DNA of 64,000 bases from Streptomyces albus subsp. albus (GTDB lineage: Bacteria; Actinomycetota; Actinomycetes; Streptomycetales; Streptomycetaceae): assembly GCF_000719865.1 (NCBI RefSeq), contig NZ_JOID01000002.1:1-64000 (forward strand), written 5' to 3'. Below, in pieces: positions 26,076-33,604 of the stretch. Positions within the stretch are counted from its first letter, which is position 1. Every line of letters begins with the position of its first letter. The notes below the pieces were generated by a model. It did not search any database, had not been told where the DNA came from, and saw only the letters and a list, made by a program, of their open reading frames with translations. Made by a program: the position numbers and the translations under genes.

Positions 26076-26344
26076 GGGGAATCCTTCCGGGGCATCGGAC
26101 CCCGCCCCGTCGCGCGGTGGTTGGGGCGGTTCAGGGGCGGAGTGCGGGAGTCCCCGCGGGTGCGGAGGGGCCGCTCGGGACCGGCGTACGAACCTGCCGG
26201 GCGGGGGCGGCGGGCCGGAGCACGGCCGGCCCCGGCGGGAGCGGGAGCGGTTGCTCCGCCCGGGGTCGGCGCGCCCTCGCGCTCCGCGGCCGGGGTCCGG
26301 CTTCCGGTCCCGCCGAGGGGAGGAGGCGGGGACACGAGGATCAC
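26072..26344 (-). CDS. Small Pro/Arg-rich protein coupled between operon genes
   Basis: A 90-residue frame that begins with GTG 26344 overlapping the TGA of the upstream gene and ends with TGA overlapping the GTG of the helicase gene. Both junctions are four-base GTGA overlaps, a pattern unlikely by chance that fills the gap between the neighbours exactly. The product is Pro/Arg/Gly-rich and basic, with no recognised domain. It could bind nucleic acid or simply maintain translational coupling. Confidence 0.55.
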   Translation of the reverse strand: MILVSPPPPLGGTGSRTPAAEREGAPTPGGATAPAPAGAGRAPARRPRPAGSYAGPERPLRTRGDSRTPPLNRPNHRATGRGPMPRKDSP

Positions 26345-28023
26345 AGGAAGTCCTCCGGGGTCGTCGGATCCGGGCTGGTGTCGAGAACGGCGGGACGCCC
26401 GGCGAGGGCGGCGAGGCCGGACGCGCCAGCCGGGTTGGCGGGACCGGCCGGTGCCGGACCGCCGGCGTCCGGGACGACCGGTGGGCCGCCGTGGGTCCAC
26501 GGGGTCCGTTCCGGATCGGGCAGGTCCGGCCCGCCCCGGGGAGCGTGTTCGAACAGCGTCCAGCACACGCGGTCGCCCGGCTCCGGCACCGAGCCCTCGT
26601 CCGGCACCTTGCCGCGGCCCATGCCGCCCGTCAGCCGGACGACGACGCCCTCCGGCCGCCGCTCCACGAACTCCCCGGGCTGGCTCCTGCCGTCAGGCAG
26701 CGCCCGGTACACCTTCGTCCGCTCGGCCAGATGCGGCAGGTCGTCCGTCCGGACCGTGACGAGGGGACGCGGCATCGGCCGCCGCCCCTCCGAGTACGCC
26801 ATCTCCACCGCCGCGACCTCGCCCGCGAAGGCCTCGCCGGCCAGCCGCCGGGCCGCCATCACCAGCGGATCGTCCAGCGCCTCCTGCGCGTCGAGCTGGG
26901 CCTGCGCCGTCTCGCGCGTGGCGAGCTTCTGCGCGGCCGTCACCGCGTCGTCCCGCTTGGGCTGCGGCGGCTCGCCGGCCCGGACGCGGTCGCGGTGCGC
27001 CGTGTACGACCAGCGGTCCCGCTTCCAGCGGTCCGCGACCCGGCCGCCCGGCGGCAGCTCCCGCAGCAGATCGACCCCGCGCCACAGGGCGTCCCAGGTG
27101 GGCCGCAACTGGCTCTCGACCAGGGCGCGGATCTCCTCCTCGGCCGCCGTCACGTCCCGCCGCGCATCGCGCAGCCGGCGGGGAGCCCCCGCCTCCGCGG
27201 CGGCCGCCGCCTCCGACCGCGCCCGGTCGTAGCGGCCCATCGCCGGTGCCAGCCGCTTGTTGTCGAACGCGGGGTCGGTCGCCGGACCGGCGGGCGGGCA
27301 CAGCAGCAGGCCGTCCCCGTCGCGCTCCACCTCCGCGCGGAGCGCCGCTTCGGCGCCGGTCAGCCCTTCCGGGGGGTCGATCCAGCCGAGCAGCGCGCCC
27401 AGATGCTGGTCCTCGGCGCCGCTCTGGCCCGTCGTCCAGTGCCGAGACAGCAGCCCCGTCATCGGCAGCAGCAGGGAAGAGCCCGGCACCCGGGACCGTT
27501 CGCCGTAGTGCGTCAGCCAGCGTCCGAGCAGCGGCACCCGGGGCGGCGCCGGATGAGGCGCCTCCGGATCCTGCTCGGCGGTGCGCCGGAAGCGCATCGA
27601 GCGGCCCAGCAGCCGGACGAACGAGACACCGGCCGCGCTCGGCACCAGCAACTGCGGCGCGTCCGCGCAGAGTTCGACCTGCACTGGCACCTTCTTGCCG
27701 GACTCGGGGTCGGTCTCCTTGCGCTCCTCCAGTTCGACGCCGTCCGCGTAGGCGTCGATGTACGGCAGCAGCGCCTCGGCAAGCTCCGCCAGGAAGGCCG
27801 ACCGCAGATCGCGGTCGCGCGGCTGGGGCACGACGAGCAGCCGGGGCGCCGCGCGGTCGCTGCCGACCAGGGCGCCGAGCGGGGCACCCGCCTCACCGGC
27901 CGTGGTCAGCGGGACGAAGGCCATCGGCCGGTCCGAGAGGTGGCGGTGCCGCACCGTGGCCCCCGGCCGGGCCCGCCCGGCGGCCACGGCCTCCATCCGC
28001 GCGAGGGTGGTGATCAGCGACAT
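26341..28023 (-). CDS. Large unknown protein of the nuclease-helicase operon
   Basis: A 560-residue protein from ATG 28023 (MSLITTLARMEAVAAGRARPG). Motif-like segments are MAFVPLTTAGEAGAPLGALVG, LLVVPQPRDRDLRSAFLAEL, LLGRWLTHYGER and RRLRDARRDVTAAEEEIRAL (coiled-coil, ~residues 300-340). The C-terminal ~60 residues are Pro/Gly-rich. I do not recognise a catalytic site. It starts 10 bases inside the end of the nuclease gene and its TGA overlaps the next GTG, so all genes here are translationally coupled. A structural or recognition subunit of the complex is a guess. Confidence 0.7.
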   Translation of the reverse strand: MSLITTLARMEAVAAGRARPGATVRHRHLSDRPMAFVPLTTAGEAGAPLGALVGSDRAAPRLLVVPQPRDRDLRSAFLAELAEALLPYIDAYADGVELEERKETDPESGKKVPVQVELCADAPQLLVPSAAGVSFVRLLGRSMRFRRTAEQDPEAPHPAPPRVPLLGRWLTHYGERSRVPGSSLLLPMTGLLSRHWTTGQSGAEDQHLGALLGWIDPPEGLTGAEAALRAEVERDGDGLLLCPPAGPATDPAFDNKRLAPAMGRYDRARSEAAAAAEAGAPRRLRDARRDVTAAEEEIRALVESQLRPTWDALWRGVDLLRELPPGGRVADRWKRDRWSYTAHRDRVRAGEPPQPKRDDAVTAAQKLATRETAQAQLDAQEALDDPLVMAARRLAGEAFAGEVAAVEMAYSEGRRPMPRPLVTVRTDDLPHLAERTKVYRALPDGRSQPGEFVERRPEGVVVRLTGGMGRGKVPDEGSVPEPGDRVCWTLFEHAPRGGPDLPDPERTPWTHGGPPVVPDAGGPAPAGPANPAGASGLAALAGRPAVLDTSPDPTTPEDFL

Positions 28024-29762
28024 GCGGGGTCCTCCTTCCGGCGCCCGGCGGCGGGGAGTTCCGTACTCCGCTCCGTACCCCGCGCGGTGCTCCCCGCGGC
28101 GGCCGGGGCCTCCGCGGTGCTCCCCGCGGCGGCCAGGGCCTCCGCGCGCAGGGCCGCCGCCCGGCGGAGCGCTGCCACGGCCGGGTCGGCCGGATCGCCG
28201 CGCTCGCCGTGGGCCGCCGCCAGCACGCTCTCCACGGTGGTCAGCCCGCCCAGCTCGCCCCGCACACCGCGCCCCAGCGCCTCCACGGCACCGGTCTCGC
28301 GGGACCGGGCCCGGCAGTGGAAGGCCAGCTCGCAGGCGGCCAGGCACTCCGGGGCGTAGGCGGCGGGCACCGCGTCGACGGCGGCCGTCAGTTCCTCCGC
28401 CGGCCGGGTCGGCGTCCGGTCGTCGTCCGCGAGCCGCAGATCGAACGTCGTGCCCTCGGGCAGCGCGGCCGCGATGTCCTCGATGCGGGTCAGCCGGTCC
28501 AACTGGCGACGGGTTACAGCGAGTTGCTTGCGCACGTCGACGGGCTCGGCCGTGGGGAGGTTGGAGAAGTCCTTGGGGCAGACCAGCAGGATCGTGGACC
28601 GCACCCGCCCGGCACCGAGCGGTCCGGCCTCCGGCCCGGTCCCGGTTCCGTGCGGTCCGGTCTCGGCTTCGTGCGGTCGGGCGTCCGGTGCGCGCCCGGT
28701 GCCGTGCGGTCGGGCGTCCGCTCCGTTCCCGGTTCCGCGCGGCCCGGCGTCGGGTCCGTTCTTGGCGCCGTCCGGCCCGGCGTCCGGCCCGGTCCCGTGT
28801 GGTCCGGTGCCCGGCTCGTTCCCGGTCCCGTGTGGTCCGGTGCCCGGCTCGTTCCCGGCTCCGCGTGGTCCGGTGTCCGGTCCGTTCCCGGTTCCGCGCG
28901 GGCCGCTGTCCGGCCTTTCCCCGGTCCCGGGGCCGTCGGCGGGCACGTCTCCGGGCCGCTGCCCGTGCGCCGCGTCCGCCGACCGGGCCCGCGCCTGCGC
29001 GGGCAGCGCGGCCGCGCCGCCGGGGCCCGGCCGCCGGTCGATCTCCTCCGCCAGCCCGCGCAGCGCCAGGACGTACACCGCCGCCTGCCGGGCCGCCGCG
29101 CCGACCTTCGCGGCGTCCGCCGAACCGTCCACGACGGGGAAGGACTTGACCTCCACGACCGTGCAGCTCCCGTCCGGATGCACGGCGACAGCGTCGGGCT
29201 CCAGCATGGCCGGCGAACCGGCGACGTCGAGCCGCACCATCGGGTGGAACAGCAGCGTCCAGCCCCCGGCGGCGAAGGCCTCCGCCAGCGCGAGCCGGGT
29301 GCGCGCCGTGCGGCCCTCCGGGCCGGGCGCGGAGAGGTCGGGCACGCTCACCTCGCCCGGCTCCGGCGCGGGCTCCGCGCCACCGAACCGTTCGCGCAGC
29401 AGCCGGATCAGCTCCGCGCCGCCGTCGGCCCGGACCCGCGCTTCGAAGACGTTGCCCCGGACGAAGGCGAACTCCGAGCGGCCGAAGCCCGCCGGGGACC
29501 CGAGGGCTCTGGCGAGAGCCGACTTGTCGACCCCGGCCCCGTCGAGCAGCGCCCGCCGGCGGCAGCCGGGGTTGGCGGCCAGCGCGGCCAGGGCGCGGGC
29601 GTCCAGCGGACGGGGCGTGGCGTCCCGTCCGCGCAACTCGGCGAGCCGCTGCCGGAGCGGCGCCACCGGTCGGTGCGCGGCCTGCGGCGACGGCGCCGGG
29701 CCGGCCGCCGGGCCGGCCGTCGCCTCGCGGCCGTGCTCGCGGTTGTGGAGGGAACCGTTCAT
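28014..29762 (-). CDS. PD-(D/E)XK nuclease-like protein with a Cys cluster
   Basis: A 582-residue protein from ATG 29762 (MNGSLHNREHGREATAG); upstream codons to 30050 look non-coding. The nuclease signature is D190 in EPDAVAVHPDG followed by E204-V-K206 in VVEVKSF, with a conserved upstream GNVFEARV helix. Near the C-terminus C473, C477 and C483 (ECLAACELAFHCRAR) recall the iron-sulfur cluster of Cas4/AddB/Dna2 nucleases, though only three cysteines are obvious. Residues ~270-390 are a variable linker of Gly-Thr-Gly/Pro-rich tandem repeats. It is first in a four-gene operon ending in an SF1 helicase. Confidence 0.72.
   Translation of the reverse strand: MNGSLHNREHGREATAGPAAGPAPSPQAAHRPVAPLRQRLAELRGRDATPRPLDARALAALAANPGCRRRALLDGAGVDKSALARALGSPAGFGRSEFAFVRGNVFEARVRADGGAELIRLLRERFGGAEPAPEPGEVSVPDLSAPGPEGRTARTRLALAEAFAAGGWTLLFHPMVRLDVAGSPAMLEPDAVAVHPDGSCTVVEVKSFPVVDGSADAAKVGAAARQAAVYVLALRGLAEEIDRRPGPGGAAALPAQARARSADAAHGQRPGDVPADGPGTGERPDSGPRGTGNGPDTGPRGAGNEPGTGPHGTGNEPGTGPHGTGPDAGPDGAKNGPDAGPRGTGNGADARPHGTGRAPDARPHEAETGPHGTGTGPEAGPLGAGRVRSTILLVCPKDFSNLPTAEPVDVRKQLAVTRRQLDRLTRIEDIAAALPEGTTFDLRLADDDRTPTRPAEELTAAVDAVPAAYAPECLAACELAFHCRARSRETGAVEALGRGVRGELGGLTTVESVLAAAHGERGDPADPAVAALRRAAALRAEALAAAGSTAEAPAAAGSTARGTERSTELPAAGRRKEDPACR
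28791..28856. repeat. Exact 33-bp tandem duplication in the nuclease linker
   Basis: Two identical 33-bp units (28791-28823, 28824-28856) encode GTGNEPGTGPH twice. They sit in a longer degenerate G/T/P repeat region, about 28620-28920. A second imperfect pair of 30-bp units lies at 28084-28113 and 28114-28143 in the same gene, encoding an Ala/Gly/Ser-rich tail. In-frame copy changes would alter linker length without breaking the domains. Confidence 0.85.
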
Positions 29763-29995
29763 CCGCCGAAGTCTCGCATCCCCCACCGACAGCCGCGGCG
29801 GACCCCCGCGCCCGGTGCGGCGGTCGCCGCCGCGGGGTGGGTCCGGCCGGGCGCGGGACGACCGCGCCGCCGGGGCCGTACCCGGGGGCTGTGCCTCGTG
29901 CCGGTCCGGGCCCCGCACCGGGCCTGTCTCCGGTGTCCGGCCGGTGCCGTGCGTTCCGTGCCCGGTCCGGTCCGGCGTCCCGTGAACGTGGCGGA

Positions 29996-30023
29996 GCCCG
30001 GGAGTCGTATCCAGCTCCCGGGC
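29996..30023 (-). terminator. Terminator after the tRNA-like pair
   Basis: GCCCGGGAG and CTCCCGGGC form a perfect 9-bp stem with a 10-base loop, 58 bases past the second tRNA-like unit on the minus strand. Confidence 0.6.
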
Positions 30024-30080
30024 CCCTGGGGATGCCACCCAATTGCGCACGCCGATGGCGTTTAAGAGGACGGGTCAGTC

Positions 30081-30158
30081 ATGAAGCCGTCGTGTTCTGC
30101 CTTTGAACTACCGCACCGCGAGAGGTGCAGGCGAGAGTTGAACTCGCATCCGACGGCG
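30081..30158 (-). tRNA. tRNA-like unit 2, 3' half before 5' half (circularly permuted layout)
   Basis: On the minus strand the order is: anticodon-stem 3' strand CCGTC (30156-30152), T-arm GCGAG-TTCAACT-CTCGC (30147-30131), acceptor 3' strand CTGCACC (30130-30124), 6-base linker TCTCGC, acceptor 5' strand GGTGCGG (30117-30111), TA, D-arm GTTC-AAAGGCA-GAAC (30108-30094), and anticodon-stem 5' strand GACGG (30091-30087). The acceptor pairs 7/7 with one G-U and the anticodon stem 5/5. The T-loop TTCAACT fits the consensus. A normal-order tRNA cannot be built from these halves. The loop after GACGG begins CTTCATG, so the anticodon is uncertain. A flanking ACGGG/CCCGT helix could extend the anticodon stem in a precursor. 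Confidence 0.5.
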
Positions 30159-30221
30159 TGTGCCCGTTCTCGGTCGATCCGGCGATCGGTGGCGATGCTG
30201 AAGCTGGAGCGAGAGTCTGAG

Positions 30222-30324
30222 ATTGAGCGCGGCTGCCTCTGCCGGTTGGGCCACCCCGGCCCGTGGTCCCCATGGGGACGTTGTGCCGGGGGGAAGGACT
30301 CGAACCTTCACTGACACCGCTTCT
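30222..30324 (-). tRNA. tRNA-like unit 1, 3' half before 5' half (circularly permuted layout)
   Basis: On the minus strand the order is: anticodon-stem 3' strand GCGGT (30320-30316), T-arm GAAGG-TTCGAGT-CCTTC (30309-30293), acceptor 3' strand CCCCGGC (30291-30285), a 24-base linker containing the palindrome GTCCCCATGGGGAC, acceptor 5' strand GCCGGGG (30260-30254), TG, a canonical D-arm GCCCAACCGGCAGAGGC (30251-30235), and anticodon-stem 5' strand GCCGC (30233-30229). The acceptor pairs 7/7 (with one extra C beside the T-stem) and the anticodon stem 5/5 with one G-U. The loop after GCCGC reads GCTCAAT; the anticodon is not assignable with confidence. Confidence 0.5.
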
Positions 30325-30398
30325 TCAGGCTGAACTTCAGTTTCAGCTTGCGCTCCGCGCGCGGACCGGTCCTCACCCGGCCCACGCCTGGTCGCGCA

Positions 30399-30420
30399 CC
30401 CCCGCGCTCGCACGCGGGGG
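30399..30420 (-). terminator. Hairpin after the conserved unknown gene
   Basis: CCCCCGCG and CGCGGGGG form a perfect 8-bp stem with a 6-base loop, 28 bases past the stop of the leftward gene at 30449-31180 and upstream of the tRNA-like pair. Confidence 0.65.
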
Positions 30421-30448
30421 CGATCGTGGATGCTACCCGCGCCCGGCG

Positions 30449-31180
30449 TCAGCCGAACAGGTAGCCGAACACCGCGTCCCCGACACGCTGGTCGGTGACC
30501 TCGGCGCCGTTGGCCTCCTCACGGGCGAACTTCACCGCCTGCTGGAGCCTCTCGACCCGCTCCAGCACCTCGTTCACCCGCCGGGCCGGCAGCGCCCCGG
30601 AGAACTTCACCGTCGTCCAGTACCCGACGGGCACGTCCTCGTAGTACACCTCGACCTGCGCCGGGTGCTTCTCGGTGGCCTCGGCCTTGACGTGGTTCCG
30701 CGGCACCTTCTTCGTCCGGATCGTGCGGACCGCGTCCGTCTTCCACCAGTCCGTGGAGGGGTCGAGCGACCAGGACTCGGCGGCGTCCAGGACGGGAAGC
30801 TTCTTGACGAAGGTGTGCAGATCCGTGAGCTGCTTCTCCAGGAACAGCAGGTAGCTGACCGGAACTTGGGAAAGGACCGTCCGCCCGTCGACGGTGACGT
30901 CGGCGCGGGCGGTGCAGTTGGCCCAGTCCTTGGTGGCGGTCACGTCGAACAGGCGCGTGAGCGAGGCGGACATGTCGCGCAGCACGTCCTCGGCCTTGAT
31001 CTGCACCCGGGTGGACTCGGGCGGCAGGACCTCGCCCTCCTCGTCCTTCGGCTGGTACGTACGCGAGATGCCGGCCAGCAGCGCGGGCTTCTGCAGCTTG
31101 TGGTGCGCCGCGGTGACGTCCTGGTACGACTTGCTCTTGACGCTCTTCTCGACAGCGATGATCTGATTGAGCTTCGCCAC
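30449..31180 (-). CDS. Conserved actinobacterial protein of unknown function
   Basis: A 243-residue protein from GTG 31180 (MAKLNQIIAVEKSVKSKSYQ). It is very regular in sequence and looks strongly conserved: HHKLQKPALLAGISRTYQPK, LTRLFDVTATKDWANC, YLLFLEKQLTDLHTFVKKL, TKKVPRNHVKAEATEKHPAQ, VEVYYEDVPVGYWTTVKFSG. It is soluble, mixed alpha/beta, with no signal or membrane segment and no catalytic motif that I recognise. It lies just upstream, on the same strand, of the permuted tRNA-like units, so an RNA-related role is worth considering but not shown. Confidence 0.68.
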   Translation of the reverse strand: MAKLNQIIAVEKSVKSKSYQDVTAAHHKLQKPALLAGISRTYQPKDEEGEVLPPESTRVQIKAEDVLRDMSASLTRLFDVTATKDWANCTARADVTVDGRTVLSQVPVSYLLFLEKQLTDLHTFVKKLPVLDAAESWSLDPSTDWWKTDAVRTIRTKKVPRNHVKAEATEKHPAQVEVYYEDVPVGYWTTVKFSGALPARRVNEVLERVERLQQAVKFAREEANGAEVTDQRVGDAVFGYLFG

Positions 31181-31264
31181 TGCGTCCCCCCCTTCGAACG
31201 GGTAGGAACGTACCGCATCGCACACACCCGGGCGCCAGCGATTTTCGGGCCGCCGGCCGGGCCG

Positions 31265-32725
31265 TCAGCCGTGCAGGGCGAGGAAGTCGGCCACCGGCGC
31301 CGACCGCCGGTACGGCAGCAGTTCGCGCGCCGTCCGGTCGAGCATGGCCCGGATCCGGGTGGACCGCACCTGCTCCAGCAGGGCGATCACCTCCCGCCCG
31401 GCCGCCGCCGCCTCCTCGATCTCCCCGCCGCGTGTCAGGTCGCCGGCGAGCTGAGCGGTGAACAGCGCCCGGTTGCGCACGAAGTGGGGTTGCTGGAGCC
31501 GTACCGCGCGCCGCGCGTGCCGGGCGGCGCGCGGCCAGTCGCCCAGGGCCGACCAGCACTGCGACTCCAGTCCCTCCAGCTCCGCCTCGCCGAAGAAGGA
31601 CATCCATTCCGGATCGGCGTCCGAGGGGCCGCGGGCGAACAGGATCCGGGCGCGCAGCAGCGCCTGTTCGCAGGCGGCGCGGTCGCCGAGCCCGGCCCAG
31701 CCCCCGGCCTCGCGGAGGGCCAGCAGCGACAGCAGCCGGTGGGAGGGGAGTTGACGGGCGGCCTGCTGCGCGGCCTGGGCGGCCCGGACGGCTTCCCGGG
31801 GCCGGCCCGCGTCCCGGGCGAGGAACGCGGTGTTGCAGAAGGCGTGCGCCTCCAGGCCGGGGTCGCCGGAGACCCGCGCGGTGGCGAGCGCCTCGGCGTA
31901 GTGGGAACGGGCGTCGTCGAGCCGTCCGGAGTCGTGGGCCAACCAGCCCACGGAGAGGGCGAGTTCACCGGCGCCCACGTACAGCCGGTCGCGGACCGGC
32001 TGGCGGGGGGCGCCCGCGTCGAGCAGGGCGTAGGCCTCGCGCAGGGGCCGGGTGGACCGCCGGTAGAGGCCGTCCCCGCCCTGCCGGTCGTCCAGCACGC
32101 GGATCAGGCGGACCGATTCCTCGACGGCCTCGGCGTCGGCGGAACCGGCGCGGAGGCGGGGGGAGGCGGCGGACGCCGGTCCCAGGGCGGCGGTCGCCAC
32201 GGCGGCGGTTCCGCCGGTCATGAACGCGCGACGCAGCACGTCGCTCTCCTCGGGGGTGTCGGCTGATGGACGGGGGATTCCGGCCGCGTCCGCGAGCGGT
32301 TCCGGCGGGCCCGCGAGCAGGTCCGCGAGCAGGCCCGCGGACCGGTCCTGGAGGCCGCCCGCGGGCGGAACCCGGGGCGGGCCCGGGAACGCGCCCGGCG
32401 GAGGGCCCGGAGACCGTCCGGGGAGGGCGCGCGACCCGCGGCCGCGCACCGACTCCCGGGCCTGGAATCCCATGTCCTGGAGCGTGTGCCCCGGGAACAT
32501 GTGCCGGAACACCCGTTCATACGCGTAGTTGGGGCAGCGGATCTCACCGGATTCGACCCGCCCGATGTAGCGCGCGTCACACGAGACCTGTTCGCCGATC
32601 TCGCGTGCGGCGCGGCGCACCGCGGCGGCGAACTCGCCCGGGGAGCGGGAACCGCGCAGCTCGCGGAACGCGGTGTTCGGCCGCGGCGGGGGCCGGTTTC
32701 CGGAGGACGACGACGATGACGCCAT
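31265..32725 (-). CDS. HTH/TPR-type transcriptional regulator
   Basis: A 486-residue protein from ATG 32725 (MASSSSSSGNRPPPRPN). An XRE-like helix-turn-helix lies at residues ~25-75 (FAAAVRRAAREIGEQVSCDA, RYIGRVESGEIRCPNYAYER). A Pro/Arg-rich linker of about 90 residues is followed by a twin-Ala hydrophobic stretch, then a C-terminal TPR-like helical array (YAEALATARVSGDPGLEAHA, FLARDAGRPREAVRAAQAAQ). Such proteins are common Streptomyces regulators of differentiation or secondary metabolism. Target genes are not evident; the divergent gene at 33001 is a candidate. Confidence 0.72.
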   Translation of the reverse strand: MASSSSSSGNRPPPRPNTAFRELRGSRSPGEFAAAVRRAAREIGEQVSCDARYIGRVESGEIRCPNYAYERVFRHMFPGHTLQDMGFQARESVRGRGSRALPGRSPGPPPGAFPGPPRVPPAGGLQDRSAGLLADLLAGPPEPLADAAGIPRPSADTPEESDVLRRAFMTGGTAAVATAALGPASAASPRLRAGSADAEAVEESVRLIRVLDDRQGGDGLYRRSTRPLREAYALLDAGAPRQPVRDRLYVGAGELALSVGWLAHDSGRLDDARSHYAEALATARVSGDPGLEAHAFCNTAFLARDAGRPREAVRAAQAAQQAARQLPSHRLLSLLALREAGGWAGLGDRAACEQALLRARILFARGPSDADPEWMSFFGEAELEGLESQCWSALGDWPRAARHARRAVRLQQPHFVRNRALFTAQLAGDLTRGGEIEEAAAAGREVIALLEQVRSTRIRAMLDRTARELLPYRRSAPVADFLALHG

Positions 32726-33000
32726 GGCGAGCCCTCCCTGGCGGTGCGCGGTGCTGTGCCCCGGTCGGGGCGGGGCCTGCGGGCGGCGGGCGGGTGCCGG
32801 CACCGCCGCCGATGGCAGCAGACCGTACTCCTTGTAGCGGAGTTGTTACACGCGGTTTGATGACAAAACGGATATCCCGCCCACGATCCGCCATGAACCG
32901 CCATCCTTTCCAGCGGTGTGCCGCCGTTGCCGTTGACATCCCCCGGTCGTTGTTCCCGGTGGACACGGAGCGTTCGGCTCCCTTCAAAGGAGGGTTTCTC

Positions 33001-33525
33001 TTGTTGAAGTCCGGCGTGGACACCAGTGGTTCAAGGGCGGCGGCCGGATACGGCCGCGGAGCGGACCGGGGCGCCGCCGCGGAGCGCGGACAGCGCGGTT
33101 ACGGAAACGCTTCCGCACACGGCTTCGGCCGCTGCGATCTCGTCACCGTGCCGGCCCGGCAGGGGCTGGAGGCGGTGGACATCCTGCGCCGCGGCGGCGC
33201 GGACCGGCGGCCGGGCGGTACCGGCGGCACCGGCGGGGCCGGTACCGGCGGCGTCGGGCCCGTCCTGCACGACGGCGGCTGCGACACCATCGGCTTCCTC
33301 GTCCCGGCGGGCACCGCCGAGCGCTGGGACCTCCCGGGCAGCGCCTGCATCCGCACCCCCGCCCCCGACTCCCGGCCGGCCACGGGTTCCGACGCCCCGC
33401 CCGTGGCCGGTACGGGCTGGCTGGTGCCGCCCGAGGCGGCCGCCGACGTCACCGACCCGGCCGCGCTGCGGGCGGCGCTGGGCGAGGCCGGCCGGCTGAT
33501 CGAGGCCGTCGACCGCTGCCGCTGA
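33001..33525 (+). CDS. Conserved Streptomyces protein of unknown function
   Basis: A 174-residue protein. No ATG is available; TTG 33001 (or 33004) is chosen because AAAGGAGG lies seven bases upstream. The conserved part begins near residue 45: RCDLVTVPARQGLEAVDILR, GPVLHDGGCDTIGFLVPAGT, ERWDLPGSAC, GTGWLVPPEAAADVTDPAAL. The N-terminal ~40 residues and two Gly-rich inserts are variable. It resembles small Streptomyces proteins that often sit divergent from HTH regulators. Function unknown. Confidence 0.6.
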   Translation: MLKSGVDTSGSRAAAGYGRGADRGAAAERGQRGYGNASAHGFGRCDLVTVPARQGLEAVDILRRGGADRRPGGTGGTGGAGTGGVGPVLHDGGCDTIGFLVPAGTAERWDLPGSACIRTPAPDSRPATGSDAPPVAGTGWLVPPEAAADVTDPAALRAALGEAGRLIEAVDRCR

Positions 33526-33604
33526 GGCGGACGGGCCGTGCCGGGCGCGCTCGGCCGGGACCCCGGCCGCTGCTCCGGCGCCCCCGCCGACGGATACTGG
33601 CCCC

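Noticed and set aside
28620..28920. CRISPR-like array
   Set aside because: The repeats lie within a coding frame, are degenerate Gly/Thr/Pro codons, have no unique spacers of constant length and no cas genes nearby.
30081..30087. Assignment of a UCA (stop-reading) anticodon to tRNA-like unit 2
   Set aside because: The loop CTTCATG would give TCA, but position 37 would be T and the loop composition after processing is unknown; the call would be overreach.
30260..30384. A conventional tRNA (possibly Ser, TGA) in normal order ending at 30285
   Set aside because: An upstream GCCGGGT could pair 6/7 with the acceptor strand, but no D-arm is present, the hairpin GCTGAA-ACTGAAG-TTCAGC lacks T33, and the downstream 5' half fits better in acceptor, D-arm and anticodon stem.
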